Shown piece by piece: positions 1 to 8,437 of a DNA stretch of 64,000 nt (the first letter of the stretch is position 1; each line of letters opens with the position of its first letter). The notes under the pieces were generated by a model. It did no database searches and had not been told where the DNA came from. It saw only the letters and a list, made by a program, of their open reading frames with translations. The translations under genes and the position numbers were made by a program. Location of the stretch: the NCBI GenBank assembly GCA_024742485.1, contig JANSYK010000002.1:124001-188000 (forward strand). The letters run 5' to 3'. The stretch is from Alphaproteobacteria bacterium (lineage in GTDB: Bacteria > Pseudomonadota > Alphaproteobacteria > Rhizobiales > Rhizobiaceae).

Positions 1-1
1 A

Positions 2-2059
2 TCCGTTCTCACCGCGGCGGATATTCCCGGCACCAACCGGTTTGGGGTGATCCCGCCTCTTGCCGACCAGCCCGGTCTTGCCGAAAGCCGGGTGCATTTT
101 CGCGGCGAAGCGATCGCAGTCATCGCCGGCGCAGCCGATGCGGTCGAAGCGCTCGACCTGTCGGATTTTCCGGTCAACTGGTCCCCCGCCACCGAGGTGC
201 TGACGACGGAGCAAGCGCTGGATGCAGCGCTCATTCATCCGTCCCGACCGGGCAATATTCTGATCAATGGTCGTGTCGCCACCGGCGATCCGGACACCGC
301 CCTCGCGGGTTCGGCCCATGTGGTCGAGGCTTCGATCGAAACGGGCTTTGTCGAACATGCCTATATTGAACCGGAAGCCGGCGCCGCGTGGATGGATGGG
401 GACATGCTGGTCATCCAGGCCTGTACCCAGGCCCCGGTGATGGATCGCGACGACATCGCGGTGATGATGAATCTTGATGCTGACAAGGTGCGGATCATGC
501 CGGCGGCCGCCGGTGGCGGCTTTGGCTCCAAGCTCGACCTGTCATTGCAGCCGCTGATTGCCCTTGTCGCCCTGAAAACCGGCAAACCCTGCCGGATGGT
601 CTATAGCCGCGGCGAATCCATGGCGTCGACCACCAAACGCCATCCGGGCGCCATGACCGCCAGGATCGGGTCCGATGCCGATGGCCGCATCACCGGCATG
701 ACCTTCCATGGCGATTTCAATACCGGCCCCTATGCCAGTTGGGGGCCGACGGTCGCGACCCGTGTGCCGGTCCATGCCTCGGGTCCGTACCGAACCCCGC
801 ATTACCGCGCCACGACCCGCGCCATCCACACCAATGGGCCCGTCGCCGGCGCCTTTCGCGGCTTCGGGGTTCCGCAGGCGGCGATCCTGCAGGAGACGCT
901 CTACGATGAACTGGCCAATGCCGGCGGCATGGACCGGCTGGAATTTCGCAAACGCAACGCCTTGCATGACGGTGAACGGACCGTCTGCGGTCAGACGTTG
1001 CACGGGGTCGGTATCGCCGAATGCCTGGAAGCGCTTGAGCCGCGCTGGCATGCGGCAGCAGCTGAAATCCGTGCCTTCAACAAGGGATCGGCGGTGCGAA
1101 AGCGCGGCATGGGCGTTGCCAGTTGCTGGTATGGCTGCGGCAACACCGCCTTGCCGAATCCGTCAACGGTACGCCTGGGTTTTTGCGCTGACGGACGATT
1201 GAAACTGCATCAGGGTGCGACGGATATCGGCCAGGGATCGAACACCGTGATCACCCAGATCTGCGCCGACGCGTTGGGGCTTCCGATCGATGCTTTCGAA
1301 TTGATTGGTCCCGATACGGCACTGACGCCCGATTGCGGCAAAACGTCCGCATCGCGCCAGACCTATGTAACCGGCAAGGCTGCGGAAAGAGCGGGACAGG
1401 CGTTGCGGGCGCAAATCCTTCGGCTGAGCAACAAGGGCAACGATGCCAAGCTCCGTCTGGATGGGCACAATGTGCTGGTCGACGACGGTCAGACCACCCA
1501 GTCGATTTCACTGGCCGCTTTGCCCGTGGATGAATTTGGATACGCCTTATCCGTCGAAGAAACCTATGATCCGCCCACAACACCGCTCGATGAGGACGGG
1601 CAGGGCGTACCCTATGCGGTCTATGGTTACGGCGCCCAATTGGCGGAAGTCGAGGTCGATCTGGCGCTTGGGACCGTGCGGGTCGTCGCGGTCACGGCCG
1701 CCCATGATCTTGGCCGTGTCATCAATCCACTTCTGGCCGAGGGACAGATCGAGGGTGGCATTGCACAGGGGCTGGGCCTTGCCCTGATGGAAGAATTCAT
1801 TCCGGGCGCTTCGGAAAATCTCCATGACTATTTGATCCCGACAATCGGCGACATGCCGGCAATCCGGTCCATTCTCATTGAAAAACCCGATCCGGAAGGG
1901 CCGATGGGCGCCAAAGGACTGGGTGAGCACGTCCTGATCCCCACCGCGCCGGCAATTCTCAACGCGATCCACCACGCCTGCGGAGCACGGATCACCAAGG
2001 TGCCGGCCCTCCCGCACAGGGTTTTGGCGGCAATCAGGCAGGCAGGAGAAAGCGCATGA
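2..2059 (+). CDS. Molybdopterin-binding (large) subunit of a xanthine dehydrogenase-family hydroxylase, 5'-truncated by the window edge
   Basis: The reading frame is open from base 2, so the true start lies outside the window; 685 residues are visible. It belongs to the xanthine oxidase/aldehyde oxidase family, whose large subunit holds the molybdenum cofactor and inserts a water-derived oxygen next to a ring nitrogen. Seen directly: the GGGFGSK cofactor loop (about nt 510-530), the GAFRGFG motif (about nt 850-870) with the conserved Arg, and the C-terminal GAKGLGE segment (about nt 1907-1930) whose Glu is the usual catalytic base. The FAD and 2Fe-2S subunits would be expected upstream. Its stop overlaps the next gene by 4 nt (ATGA), so the two are translationally coupled. 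The neighbour resembles 6-hydroxynicotinate reductase, so a nitrogen heterocycle is the likely substrate; nicotinate is a guess, and purine-, pyrimidine- or other azaarene-like rings are equally open. Confidence 0.88.
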   Translation, partial: SVLTAADIPGTNRFGVIPPLADQPGLAESRVHFRGEAIAVIAGAADAVEALDLSDFPVNWSPATEVLTTEQALDAALIHPSRPGNILINGRVATGDPDTALAGSAHVVEASIETGFVEHAYIEPEAGAAWMDGDMLVIQACTQAPVMDRDDIAVMMNLDADKVRIMPAAAGGGFGSKLDLSLQPLIALVALKTGKPCRMVYSRGESMASTTKRHPGAMTARIGSDADGRITGMTFHGDFNTGPYASWGPTVATRVPVHASGPYRTPHYRATTRAIHTNGPVAGAFRGFGVPQAAILQETLYDELANAGGMDRLEFRKRNALHDGERTVCGQTLHGVGIAECLEALEPRWHAAAAEIRAFNKGSAVRKRGMGVASCWYGCGNTALPNPSTVRLGFCADGRLKLHQGATDIGQGSNTVITQICADALGLPIDAFELIGPDTALTPDCGKTSASRQTYVTGKAAERAGQALRAQILRLSNKGNDAKLRLDGHNVLVDDGQTTQSISLAALPVDEFGYALSVEETYDPPTTPLDEDGQGVPYAVYGYGAQLAEVEVDLALGTVRVVAVTAAHDLGRVINPLLAEGQIEGGIAQGLGLALMEEFIPGASENLHDYLIPTIGDMPAIRSILIEKPDPEGPMGAKGLGEHVLIPTAPAILNAIHHACGARITKVPALPHRVLAAIRQAGESA

Positions 2060-3549
2060 GCGTGTCAGAAGGCACCATCCAAACCCCGTCGACACCCGAA
2101 AAGGTCCGATGCGATGCCTGTCCGGTCATGTGCTATGTGGCCGAGGGACGCACCGGTGCCTGCGATCGCTATGCCAATGAAAACGGTCGAATCGTCCGCT
2201 GCGATCCACTGACCATTCTGGATCGGCGGATCGCCGCCGGAGATGAAATTAAGCCGTTCTTGAAATCCGATTGGGAAGAGCAGCCCTTTTCGGGCGACGA
2301 GGTGTTTGTTACGGCCATCGGATCGGGAACGACCTATCCCGATTACAAACCCGCTCCCTTTATCGTTAGCCGGGAAATTGATGGTGCCGATTGCGTCACC
2401 GTCGTGACCGAGGCGATCTTCTCCTATTGCGGTGCGAAGGTGAAGATCGACACGGACCGCCATCTCGGTGCAGAGGCGGCAACGGTCCGGGCGGCGGGCG
2501 AGGCGGTTGGCCATGTCATGACAAGCGAATATGGATCCCAGATGCTGTCGCTCGGCGGTGTCGATCATTTGACCGGCGGCAGCAAGGCCGAGGGCAGGGT
2601 GACATGCGACACGCTGATGCGCCTGTGCAACAGGGAACCGGTGGAGCTAACGATCGATGGCGGATCGTCGGTAATCGTCGAGGCCGGCAAGGCGCCGATC
2701 GTTGACGGGCAGAAGGAAGAGCGCATGCGGGTCGGCTGCGGATCGGCGACCATCGGCATGTTTGCCGCGCAATGGGACGGCCTGGTCGACGAAGTCGTTG
2801 TTGTCGATGATCACATTACCGGTGTCGTGTCCGAGCACCAGGCCGGCAAAGTGCTTGGTTGGCCGGACACCGGCATTCGCATCAAGGGCCGGCGGTCGAC
2901 CCCCGGTCGCTATTTCCAGGTCGCAGAGCCGGGTCTTGGCTGGGGCGGCACCGACATCGACGATCCGCTCACCATCCTCGGTCCGTGGAACGCAAAGAAG
3001 GGTGCACGGCCAGGTCTGACGATGCTGATGGTGTCGACGACGGGTGAACAATATGGATATTACGTGCTCGATGAGGAGCTGGTGCCTCAACGCCAGAACC
3101 TTCCGGCAACGCTTGAGCCCAGTGTCGAACTCATCGGCGAAAACTGCGAGCCGGCCCTGTGCACGGTCCTGTTCATGGGTGGTGCCGGCGGATCGTTGCG
3201 GGCGGGCGCGACCCGCAACCCGGTCAAGCTGACACGATCGGTTCATAGCACCTCCACCCGTGTGACCTGCGGCGGCGCGCCGGCCTATATCTGGCCAGGT
3301 GGCGGAATCACCATCATGGTCGATGTCACGCAGATGCCCGATCAATCCTTTGGATATGTGCCGACGCCGGCGATCGTCGCACCGATCGAATTCAATGTCA
3401 GCCGCGAGGATTATCGTGCTCTCGGGGGCTATGACGAGGCGGTTCGTTCTGTCGAGGACATTGTTGAACGGGGCGGTGAATATGGCGATGCCATTCGCGC
3501 CGTCACGCCGCCGGACGGTGCGTCCACCAACGGCAAGGACAATTCGTGA
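2056..3549 (+). CDS. 6-hydroxynicotinate reductase-like iron-sulfur protein
   Basis: A 497-residue protein resembling Her, the 6-hydroxynicotinate reductase of the Eubacterium barkeri nicotinate fermentation, which reduces the hydroxylated ring to a tetrahydro-oxo form. The N-terminus has four cysteines spaced C-x2-C-x3-C-x9-C (C19, C22, C26, C36), suited to a 4Fe-4S cluster. The rest is a Gly-rich alpha/beta region without an obvious membrane segment or signal peptide, so the protein is probably cytosolic. It overlaps the hydroxylase subunit by 4 nt and is followed after one base by a UPF0280 gene. The arrangement suggests hydroxylation by the molybdenum enzyme, then ring reduction here. The family is broad, and the exact substrate cannot be read from sequence. 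An aerobic-type proteobacterium carrying this protein is notable because the characterised member comes from a strict anaerobe. Confidence 0.78.
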   Translation: MSVSEGTIQTPSTPEKVRCDACPVMCYVAEGRTGACDRYANENGRIVRCDPLTILDRRIAAGDEIKPFLKSDWEEQPFSGDEVFVTAIGSGTTYPDYKPAPFIVSREIDGADCVTVVTEAIFSYCGAKVKIDTDRHLGAEAATVRAAGEAVGHVMTSEYGSQMLSLGGVDHLTGGSKAEGRVTCDTLMRLCNREPVELTIDGGSSVIVEAGKAPIVDGQKEERMRVGCGSATIGMFAAQWDGLVDEVVVVDDHITGVVSEHQAGKVLGWPDTGIRIKGRRSTPGRYFQVAEPGLGWGGTDIDDPLTILGPWNAKKGARPGLTMLMVSTTGEQYGYYVLDEELVPQRQNLPATLEPSVELIGENCEPALCTVLFMGGAGGSLRAGATRNPVKLTRSVHSTSTRVTCGGAPAYIWPGGGITIMVDVTQMPDQSFGYVPTPAIVAPIEFNVSREDYRALGGYDEAVRSVEDIVERGGEYGDAIRAVTPPDGASTNGKDNS

Positions 3550-3550
3550 C

Positions 3551-4411
3551 ATGCCCTGGGAGCAACCGCAATCGGCGATGCTGCCCGACGGCAGGCGGTT
3601 GCATCTCAATCACGGACCGATCGATCTGATTATCGAAAGTTTCAGCCCCGACCGCGAAAGCGTGTACCAACGGGCACGCGGACGCTTTGAAACCCTGCTG
3701 CAGGACCTGGCGGCTGAATTGCCGCAGCTCAGGAGCCCGTTGTCACGAAACCCGGATGTGGAAGGTGTCGTGGCGCACCGCATGCTCCGTGCCATCCGCC
3801 CGTTTCAGGACCGGTTTGTCACCCCGATGGCGGCTGTTGCCGGCGCCGTGGCCGATGAAATGCTCGATGTGATGGTCGCCCGGCGGGATGAACCAAAAAC
3901 CTATGTCAACAATGGCGGCGATGTGGCCTTTCACCTTGATGGAGCGGAGCGGTTCGATGTCGAGATCGCCAGTCGACCCTCCGGGCGTATTTCCGTTTGT
4001 GCCGCCGATCCGGTGCGCGGTGTCGCCACCTCGGGCTGGCGTGGGCGCAGTTTCTCTCTTGGGATCGCCGATTCGGTCACTGTCGTGGCCCATAATGCGG
4101 CCGCGGCCGATGTGGCGGCGACGCTGATCGCCAACGAAGTGGACCTGCCGGATCACCCGGCAATCCGCCGGACACCGGCAAGTGCGCTTGCGCCGGACAG
4201 CGATCTTGGCGACAGACCCGTCACGACCGGTGTCGGCGATCTGACATCGGACGAAACCGAAGGAGCGCTGGACAACGGCGCACGCTACGCGACCAAACTC
4301 CACGATGCCGGCCACATCGCCGGTGCCGTCATGATGCTCAACGATAAAATACGATGGATCGGCACGGATAGCCTGCAGATCGATAGCGAAAGGGAACGGC
4401 ACCATGCCTGA
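3551..4411 (+). CDS. UPF0280 family protein (ApbE-like fold family)
   Basis: A 286-residue protein of the uncharacterised UPF0280 family, which is distantly related to ApbE-type flavin transferases. The ATG at 3551 lies one base after the stop of the Her-like gene; a longer reading frame starting upstream only overlaps that gene and is not credible. The sequence has an N-terminal part beginning MPWEQPQSAMLPDGRR, a Gly/Asn-rich stretch YVNNGGDVAFHL in the middle (about residues 118-129) and a TSGWRGRSFSLG segment. These recall the NNGGD and TSG motifs of ApbE-like proteins. The last 8 bases overlap the next gene. The linkage suggests a maturation or accessory role for the neighbouring reductase, for example flavin attachment, but this is inference. 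Confidence 0.75.
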   Translation: MPWEQPQSAMLPDGRRLHLNHGPIDLIIESFSPDRESVYQRARGRFETLLQDLAAELPQLRSPLSRNPDVEGVVAHRMLRAIRPFQDRFVTPMAAVAGAVADEMLDVMVARRDEPKTYVNNGGDVAFHLDGAERFDVEIASRPSGRISVCAADPVRGVATSGWRGRSFSLGIADSVTVVAHNAAAADVAATLIANEVDLPDHPAIRRTPASALAPDSDLGDRPVTTGVGDLTSDETEGALDNGARYATKLHDAGHIAGAVMMLNDKIRWIGTDSLQIDSERERHHA

Positions 4412-4985
4412 ATTCAAATTGCGCAAGACAATGATCTTCATCGAGGAAACCCGTCACGAAAACGGGCCGGCGCCGGCGACACCTCGCCGCAAGGGCGCCA
4501 TTCTGGCCGTTGTGAGCAATCCTTTTGCCGGGCAGTTTCACGCGGATCTTCAGGGCGCCATGGACGATCTCAAACCGCTCGGTCTGATGATGACCGACAG
4601 GCTGATCGAAGCGCTGGGTGGTCCCGCCGAAATCGATGGCTTCGGCAAGGGCGCCATAGTCGGTGAAAACGGGGAACTGGAGCACGGTGCGCTGTGGCAC
4701 GTGCCGGGCGGCTATGCGATGCGGGAAAAGCTCGGCGATTCGGCAGCCATCGTACCATCCTGCAAAAAGGTCGGCGGTGTCGGCACTCGGCTCGATATTC
4801 CCCTCGGCCACATCAATGCGGCCTATGTGCGAAGTCATTTTGACGGCATCGAAGTAGGGCTGAACGATAGTCCGCGCGCAAATGAAATCCTGTTCGCGCT
4901 TGCCATGGCCTGCGGACCGCGCATTCACAATCGCATGGGCGGTCTGGAGGCCCGCGACGTCAAGGGTGAAGACGGCCTGCGATAG
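4404..4985 (+). CDS. 'Amino acid synthesis' (AA_synth) family protein
   Basis: A 193-residue protein that I recognise as the AA_synth family (an uncharacterised family despite its name). Visible landmarks are an opening basic stretch MPEFKLRKTMIFIEETRHENG, a central IVGENGELEHGALWHVPGGYAMRE segment and the C-terminal SPRANEILFALAMACGPRIHNR stretch. The start codon lies 8 bases inside the preceding UPF0280 gene, so the two are coupled. Members of this family commonly sit beside cyclic amide hydrolases, amidohydrolases and molybdenum hydroxylases, which fits a role in opening or processing a partly reduced nitrogen ring, but no activity is established. It is the last gene of the tight cassette; a 129-base gap separates it from the decarboxylase gene. 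Confidence 0.72.
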   Translation: MPEFKLRKTMIFIEETRHENGPAPATPRRKGAILAVVSNPFAGQFHADLQGAMDDLKPLGLMMTDRLIEALGGPAEIDGFGKGAIVGENGELEHGALWHVPGGYAMREKLGDSAAIVPSCKKVGGVGTRLDIPLGHINAAYVRSHFDGIEVGLNDSPRANEILFALAMACGPRIHNRMGGLEARDVKGEDGLR

Positions 4986-5114
4986 GGTCCTGACCGCCGA
5001 TTGTCCATTGGTCATCGCAACAGCAGCCAGATAAGCTCAAAATCCTGCCGGGTTTGCATGGAACCGGAGACGCTTTCGTCGTAGTTTCATCAAAACCGCA
5101 CAAAGAGAGCACCA

Positions 5115-6536
5115 ATGGACAAACGCGAATTTCGTACCTGGTCGCACCGCGCCAGCGACTGGTCGGCGGACTATCTGGACACGATCTCCGACCGTCCTGT
5201 CAGACCGGACGTTCAACCGGGCGATATCGGCAAACTGTTTGCCGACTCACCCCCCGAAACGCCGGAATCCATGGAAGCGATTTTCGATGATTTCGAACGG
5301 ATCATCCCGGGCGGCATGACCCATTGGCAGCATCCGCGTTTCTTTGCCTATTTCCCGTCCAATGCCGCACCGGCAGCGATCATTGCGGAGCAGCTGGCTG
5401 GAACCATGGCCGCGCAATGCATGCTGTGGCAGACATCACCGGCCGCAACCGAGCTTGAGGAAAAGATGATCGACTGGCTGCGTCAGGCGATCGGCTTGCC
5501 CGAGCAATTCAGCGGCACATTTCAGGACACCGCATCGTCGGCAACTCTGTGCGCCGTTTTGACCATGCGGGAACGGGCACTCGAATGGAGCGGCAACCAG
5601 ACCGGTTTGTCTGGCCGCGAAACACTTCGCGTCTATGCGTCGACCGGCACCCACAGTTCCATTGACAAGGCGATGTGGATCGCCGGGCTCGGTCAGAACA
5701 ATCTGGTCAAGATCCCAACCAATGATGATCAGGCGATGGACGTCGAAAGGCTGCGGGCCGCCATCCAGGCGGATCGGGAGGCCGGCATGCTTCCCGCCGG
5801 TCTGGTCGTTTGTGTTGGTGGCACCTCAATCGGCGCAACGGATCATGTCGATACGCTGTGTGACGTCGCGAAAGCCGAGGATCTCTTCATCCATGTCGAT
5901 GCAGCATGGGCGGGGTCCGCAATGATCTGTCCCGAATTCCGCTCGCTCTGGCAGGGCGTCGAGAAGGCCGACAGCATCGTTTTCAATCCACACAAATGGC
6001 TTGGCGCATCGATGGAGTGTTCGGCGCATTTCGTCCGTGATCCCGCCACGCTGATCCGCACGCTGTCCATACAGCCCGAATATCTGAAGACCCTGGGCAA
6101 GGAGGACATTGTCAATTTCAGTGAGTGGTCGGTGCAGCTCGGCCGGCGCTTCCGCGCCTTGAAGGTCTGGTTTCTGCTGCGCGCCTACGGGCTGGACGGT
6201 CTTCGAATGCGCATTCGAAACCACGTAGCCTGGGCCCGGACGCTGGCCGAACGCATCGGCGCCGAGCCGGACTTTGAAATCACCACGGAGCCTGTACTGT
6301 CGCTGTTTTCATTTCGTCACCGGCCCGCCGATCTGGACAGCGATCTCGACACGCACAATCGCGACCTGGTCGAAGCGATCAACAATGACGGGCGCATCTA
6401 TCTGACCCAGACCCAGCATGATGGAAAACTGGTGATCCGGTTCGTCGCCGGACAATTCGAAATGGAGGAGACAGACGCACAGATCGCCTTCGAGACGATC
6501 TGCGAAATCGCCCGGTCCCACGAGAGCGGGCGGTAG
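5115..6536 (+). CDS. PLP-dependent group II amino acid decarboxylase (aromatic-L-amino-acid decarboxylase-like)
   Basis: A 473-residue enzyme of the DOPA/tryptophan/tyrosine decarboxylase family. The PLP-binding lysine is visible as K294 in FNPHKWLGAS, preceded by the VDAAWAGSA aspartate motif that contacts the pyridine nitrogen. The N-terminal region with PGGMTHWQHPRFFAYFP is typical of the aromatic amino acid decarboxylase branch. The length matches the family (about 470-500). The ATG at 5115 follows an AGAGAG-type ribosome site. Whether it acts on aromatic amino acids or on another acid cannot be told. Its stop codon TAG overlaps the GTG start of the downstream DUF454 gene by one base, so those two are coupled. 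It may or may not belong to the upstream heterocycle cassette, from which it is 129 nt away. Confidence 0.88.
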   Translation: MDKREFRTWSHRASDWSADYLDTISDRPVRPDVQPGDIGKLFADSPPETPESMEAIFDDFERIIPGGMTHWQHPRFFAYFPSNAAPAAIIAEQLAGTMAAQCMLWQTSPAATELEEKMIDWLRQAIGLPEQFSGTFQDTASSATLCAVLTMRERALEWSGNQTGLSGRETLRVYASTGTHSSIDKAMWIAGLGQNNLVKIPTNDDQAMDVERLRAAIQADREAGMLPAGLVVCVGGTSIGATDHVDTLCDVAKAEDLFIHVDAAWAGSAMICPEFRSLWQGVEKADSIVFNPHKWLGASMECSAHFVRDPATLIRTLSIQPEYLKTLGKEDIVNFSEWSVQLGRRFRALKVWFLLRAYGLDGLRMRIRNHVAWARTLAERIGAEPDFEITTEPVLSLFSFRHRPADLDSDLDTHNRDLVEAINNDGRIYLTQTQHDGKLVIRFVAGQFEMEETDAQIAFETICEIARSHESGR

Positions 6537-6931
6537 TGGCAACCCATCACCAGATTGTCCGATTGCTGTGGATGGGCGGCGGCTTTCTCAGTCTTGCAGC
6601 CGGCATTGTCGGCATCGCCCTCCCGCTTCTGCCGACAACCCCGTTCCTGCTGCTGGCAGCCTTCTGTTTTGCCCGCGGTTCCCAAAGGTTGCACGATTGG
6701 CTGGTTCACCATCCGCGCCTGGGTCCGCCGATCCATGATTGGCAAAAACACGGCGCCATTTCCCGTCGGGCCAAGCAGCTCGCCATGCTGTCCATCGCCG
6801 CGGTTCTGCTGGTCAGTTACCTGTTCGACGCGCCAACCCGGATCATCATCATCCAGCTCATCGTCCTGTCGGCCGTCAGCCTGTTCATCCTGACCCGTCC
6901 GACCCCGCCCGAAGATGATGGGCAAAGCTGA
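6536..6931 (+). CDS. YbaN-like DUF454 inner-membrane protein
   Basis: A 131-residue protein with the DUF454 signature: an N-terminal membrane segment (about residues 9-45) ending in LPLLPTTPFLLLAAFCFARGS, a cytosolic HDWLVHHPRLGPPIHDWQ stretch, and a C-terminal pair of helices rich in Ile/Leu (about residues 82-122). The start is a GTG sharing its first base with the TAG stop of the decarboxylase, which implies translational coupling. DUF454 proteins have no agreed function; linkage to a PLP decarboxylase is unusual. The gene converges on spoVR with only 8 bases between the stop codons. Confidence 0.85.
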   Translation: MATHHQIVRLLWMGGGFLSLAAGIVGIALPLLPTTPFLLLAAFCFARGSQRLHDWLVHHPRLGPPIHDWQKHGAISRRAKQLAMLSIAAVLLVSYLFDAPTRIIIIQLIVLSAVSLFILTRPTPPEDDGQS

Positions 6932-6939
6932 AATTTCCG

Positions 6940-8436
6940 TCAGCTTTCCACCGCCTCCAGCGCCACATCGTAGCCCCACAATCTTTCAAGATGCGCCAGC
7001 GTGGCGTCGCGTTGCTCATCGTCCAGCGTCACGCCATTGCGTTTGACATGTTGAAGTTTGAGGCAACGGTCCCCCAGGAGGTCGACATCGACCACCTCGA
7101 TATGCGGCTCGAGAGAGGCGACATCATGGTTCTGGGCCAGGGTATCGCGGATGACGTGGAATCCACGCTCATCGTGGATTCCAGAAACGAGATAAAAGGG
7201 ATCATCCGCATTATCCGACAGGGCAAACATCCGGAAACGGCGCATCACGGCCGGGCTGAGAAATTGCTGAATGAAGGATTCATCACGGTAGTTGGCCCAG
7301 GCCTCCGCCAGCACATTTTTCCAGTCTCTTGAGCCGGCAATATCGGGAAACCAGGCACGATCCTCCTCACGCGGATCATTACAGATCCTTTGAATGTCCT
7401 GCATCATGGCAAATCCGAGCGCGTAGGGATTGATGCCGCTGAAACGCGGATCATCGAAATCCGGTTGAAACAGCACATTGGTGTGATTGTGCAGGATCTC
7501 CAGCATCGCACCGTCGCTCAAGAGCCCCTGTTCGTGCAGGGTGTTGATGATATGAAAATGGACGAAACAGGCGCACCCCTCATTCATCAGCTTGGTTTGT
7601 TTCTGCGGGTAGAAATACTGCGCGATATTGCGGATGATTCGCAGAACTTCCCGTTGCCATGGCTGCAGGACAGGGCTGTAGTGTTCGAGGAAATAGAGAA
7701 GATTTTCTTCCGGCAGGTGCAGTTCCCGTTTTCGTTCACGTATCTGCGCATCGGTTTTCGATGTGTGGGCGGTGTCGGGCAGGATGCTCCACAAATAGCT
7801 GACGGCCTGCTCTTCATGTGCCCGCCGTTCCCTTTGACGCTCCTGTTCCTGGCGAAGCGATGGCGGCTGTTTTCGGCGATAGCGAAAGACACCGTTCGGC
7901 ATCAGCGCATGCCCGGCATCAAGAATGTCTTCGACGGCGCTGGGGCCATGCGCCTCTTCGCAATCGGCGATATAGCCCCGCGCATATTCCAGATAGTCGA
8001 GAATTCCGGCGGCATCGGTCCATTGCCGGAACAGATGATTCGTCTTGAAAAAATGATTATGGCCGAATGCCGCATGGGCCATGACCAGGGTCTGCATGGC
8101 CATGGAGTTTTCTTCCATGCAATAGGAGATGCACGGGTCGGAATTGATGACAATCTCATAGGCCAGCCCCATCGCACCCTTTCGATAGGAGCGCTCGCTC
8201 TGCATGAAGTGTTTGCCGAAGGACCAGTGTCGGTACATCAGCGGCATGCCGATTGACGAATAGGCATCGAGCATCTGCTCGGAAGAAATGATCTCGATCT
8301 GATTGGTATAGAAATCCAGTGCCAGGTCCTTGCGGGCCACCATCTCGATCGCATCATGGACACGCCGCAACGTGTCGAAGGTCCAGTCGGCGCCCTCAAA
8401 CAGGGGTGATGCTGATTTGCGGGCTGCCTGCGTCAT
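6940..8436 (-). CDS. SpoVR family protein (YcgB-like)
   Basis: A 498-residue SpoVR-family protein. I chose the ATG at 8436 (MTQAARKSASPLF), one base after the stop of the YeaH gene; the longer frame upstream only covers that gene. The family landmarks are the SFGKHFMQSERSYRKGAMGLAYEIVINSDPC region (about residues 72-105) and HAAFGHNHFFKTN. SpoVR was first noted for a cortex-formation defect in Bacillus, but in proteobacteria the gene is associated with prkA and yeaH and its biochemical role is unknown. It is the third gene of a prkA-yeaH-spoVR run, which matches the known linkage of these three families in stationary-phase or stress gene sets. Confidence 0.93.
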   Translation of the reverse strand: MTQAARKSASPLFEGADWTFDTLRRVHDAIEMVARKDLALDFYTNQIEIISSEQMLDAYSSIGMPLMYRHWSFGKHFMQSERSYRKGAMGLAYEIVINSDPCISYCMEENSMAMQTLVMAHAAFGHNHFFKTNHLFRQWTDAAGILDYLEYARGYIADCEEAHGPSAVEDILDAGHALMPNGVFRYRRKQPPSLRQEQERQRERRAHEEQAVSYLWSILPDTAHTSKTDAQIRERKRELHLPEENLLYFLEHYSPVLQPWQREVLRIIRNIAQYFYPQKQTKLMNEGCACFVHFHIINTLHEQGLLSDGAMLEILHNHTNVLFQPDFDDPRFSGINPYALGFAMMQDIQRICNDPREEDRAWFPDIAGSRDWKNVLAEAWANYRDESFIQQFLSPAVMRRFRMFALSDNADDPFYLVSGIHDERGFHVIRDTLAQNHDVASLEPHIEVVDVDLLGDRCLKLQHVKRNGVTLDDEQRDATLAHLERLWGYDVALEAVES

Positions 8437-8437
8437 G

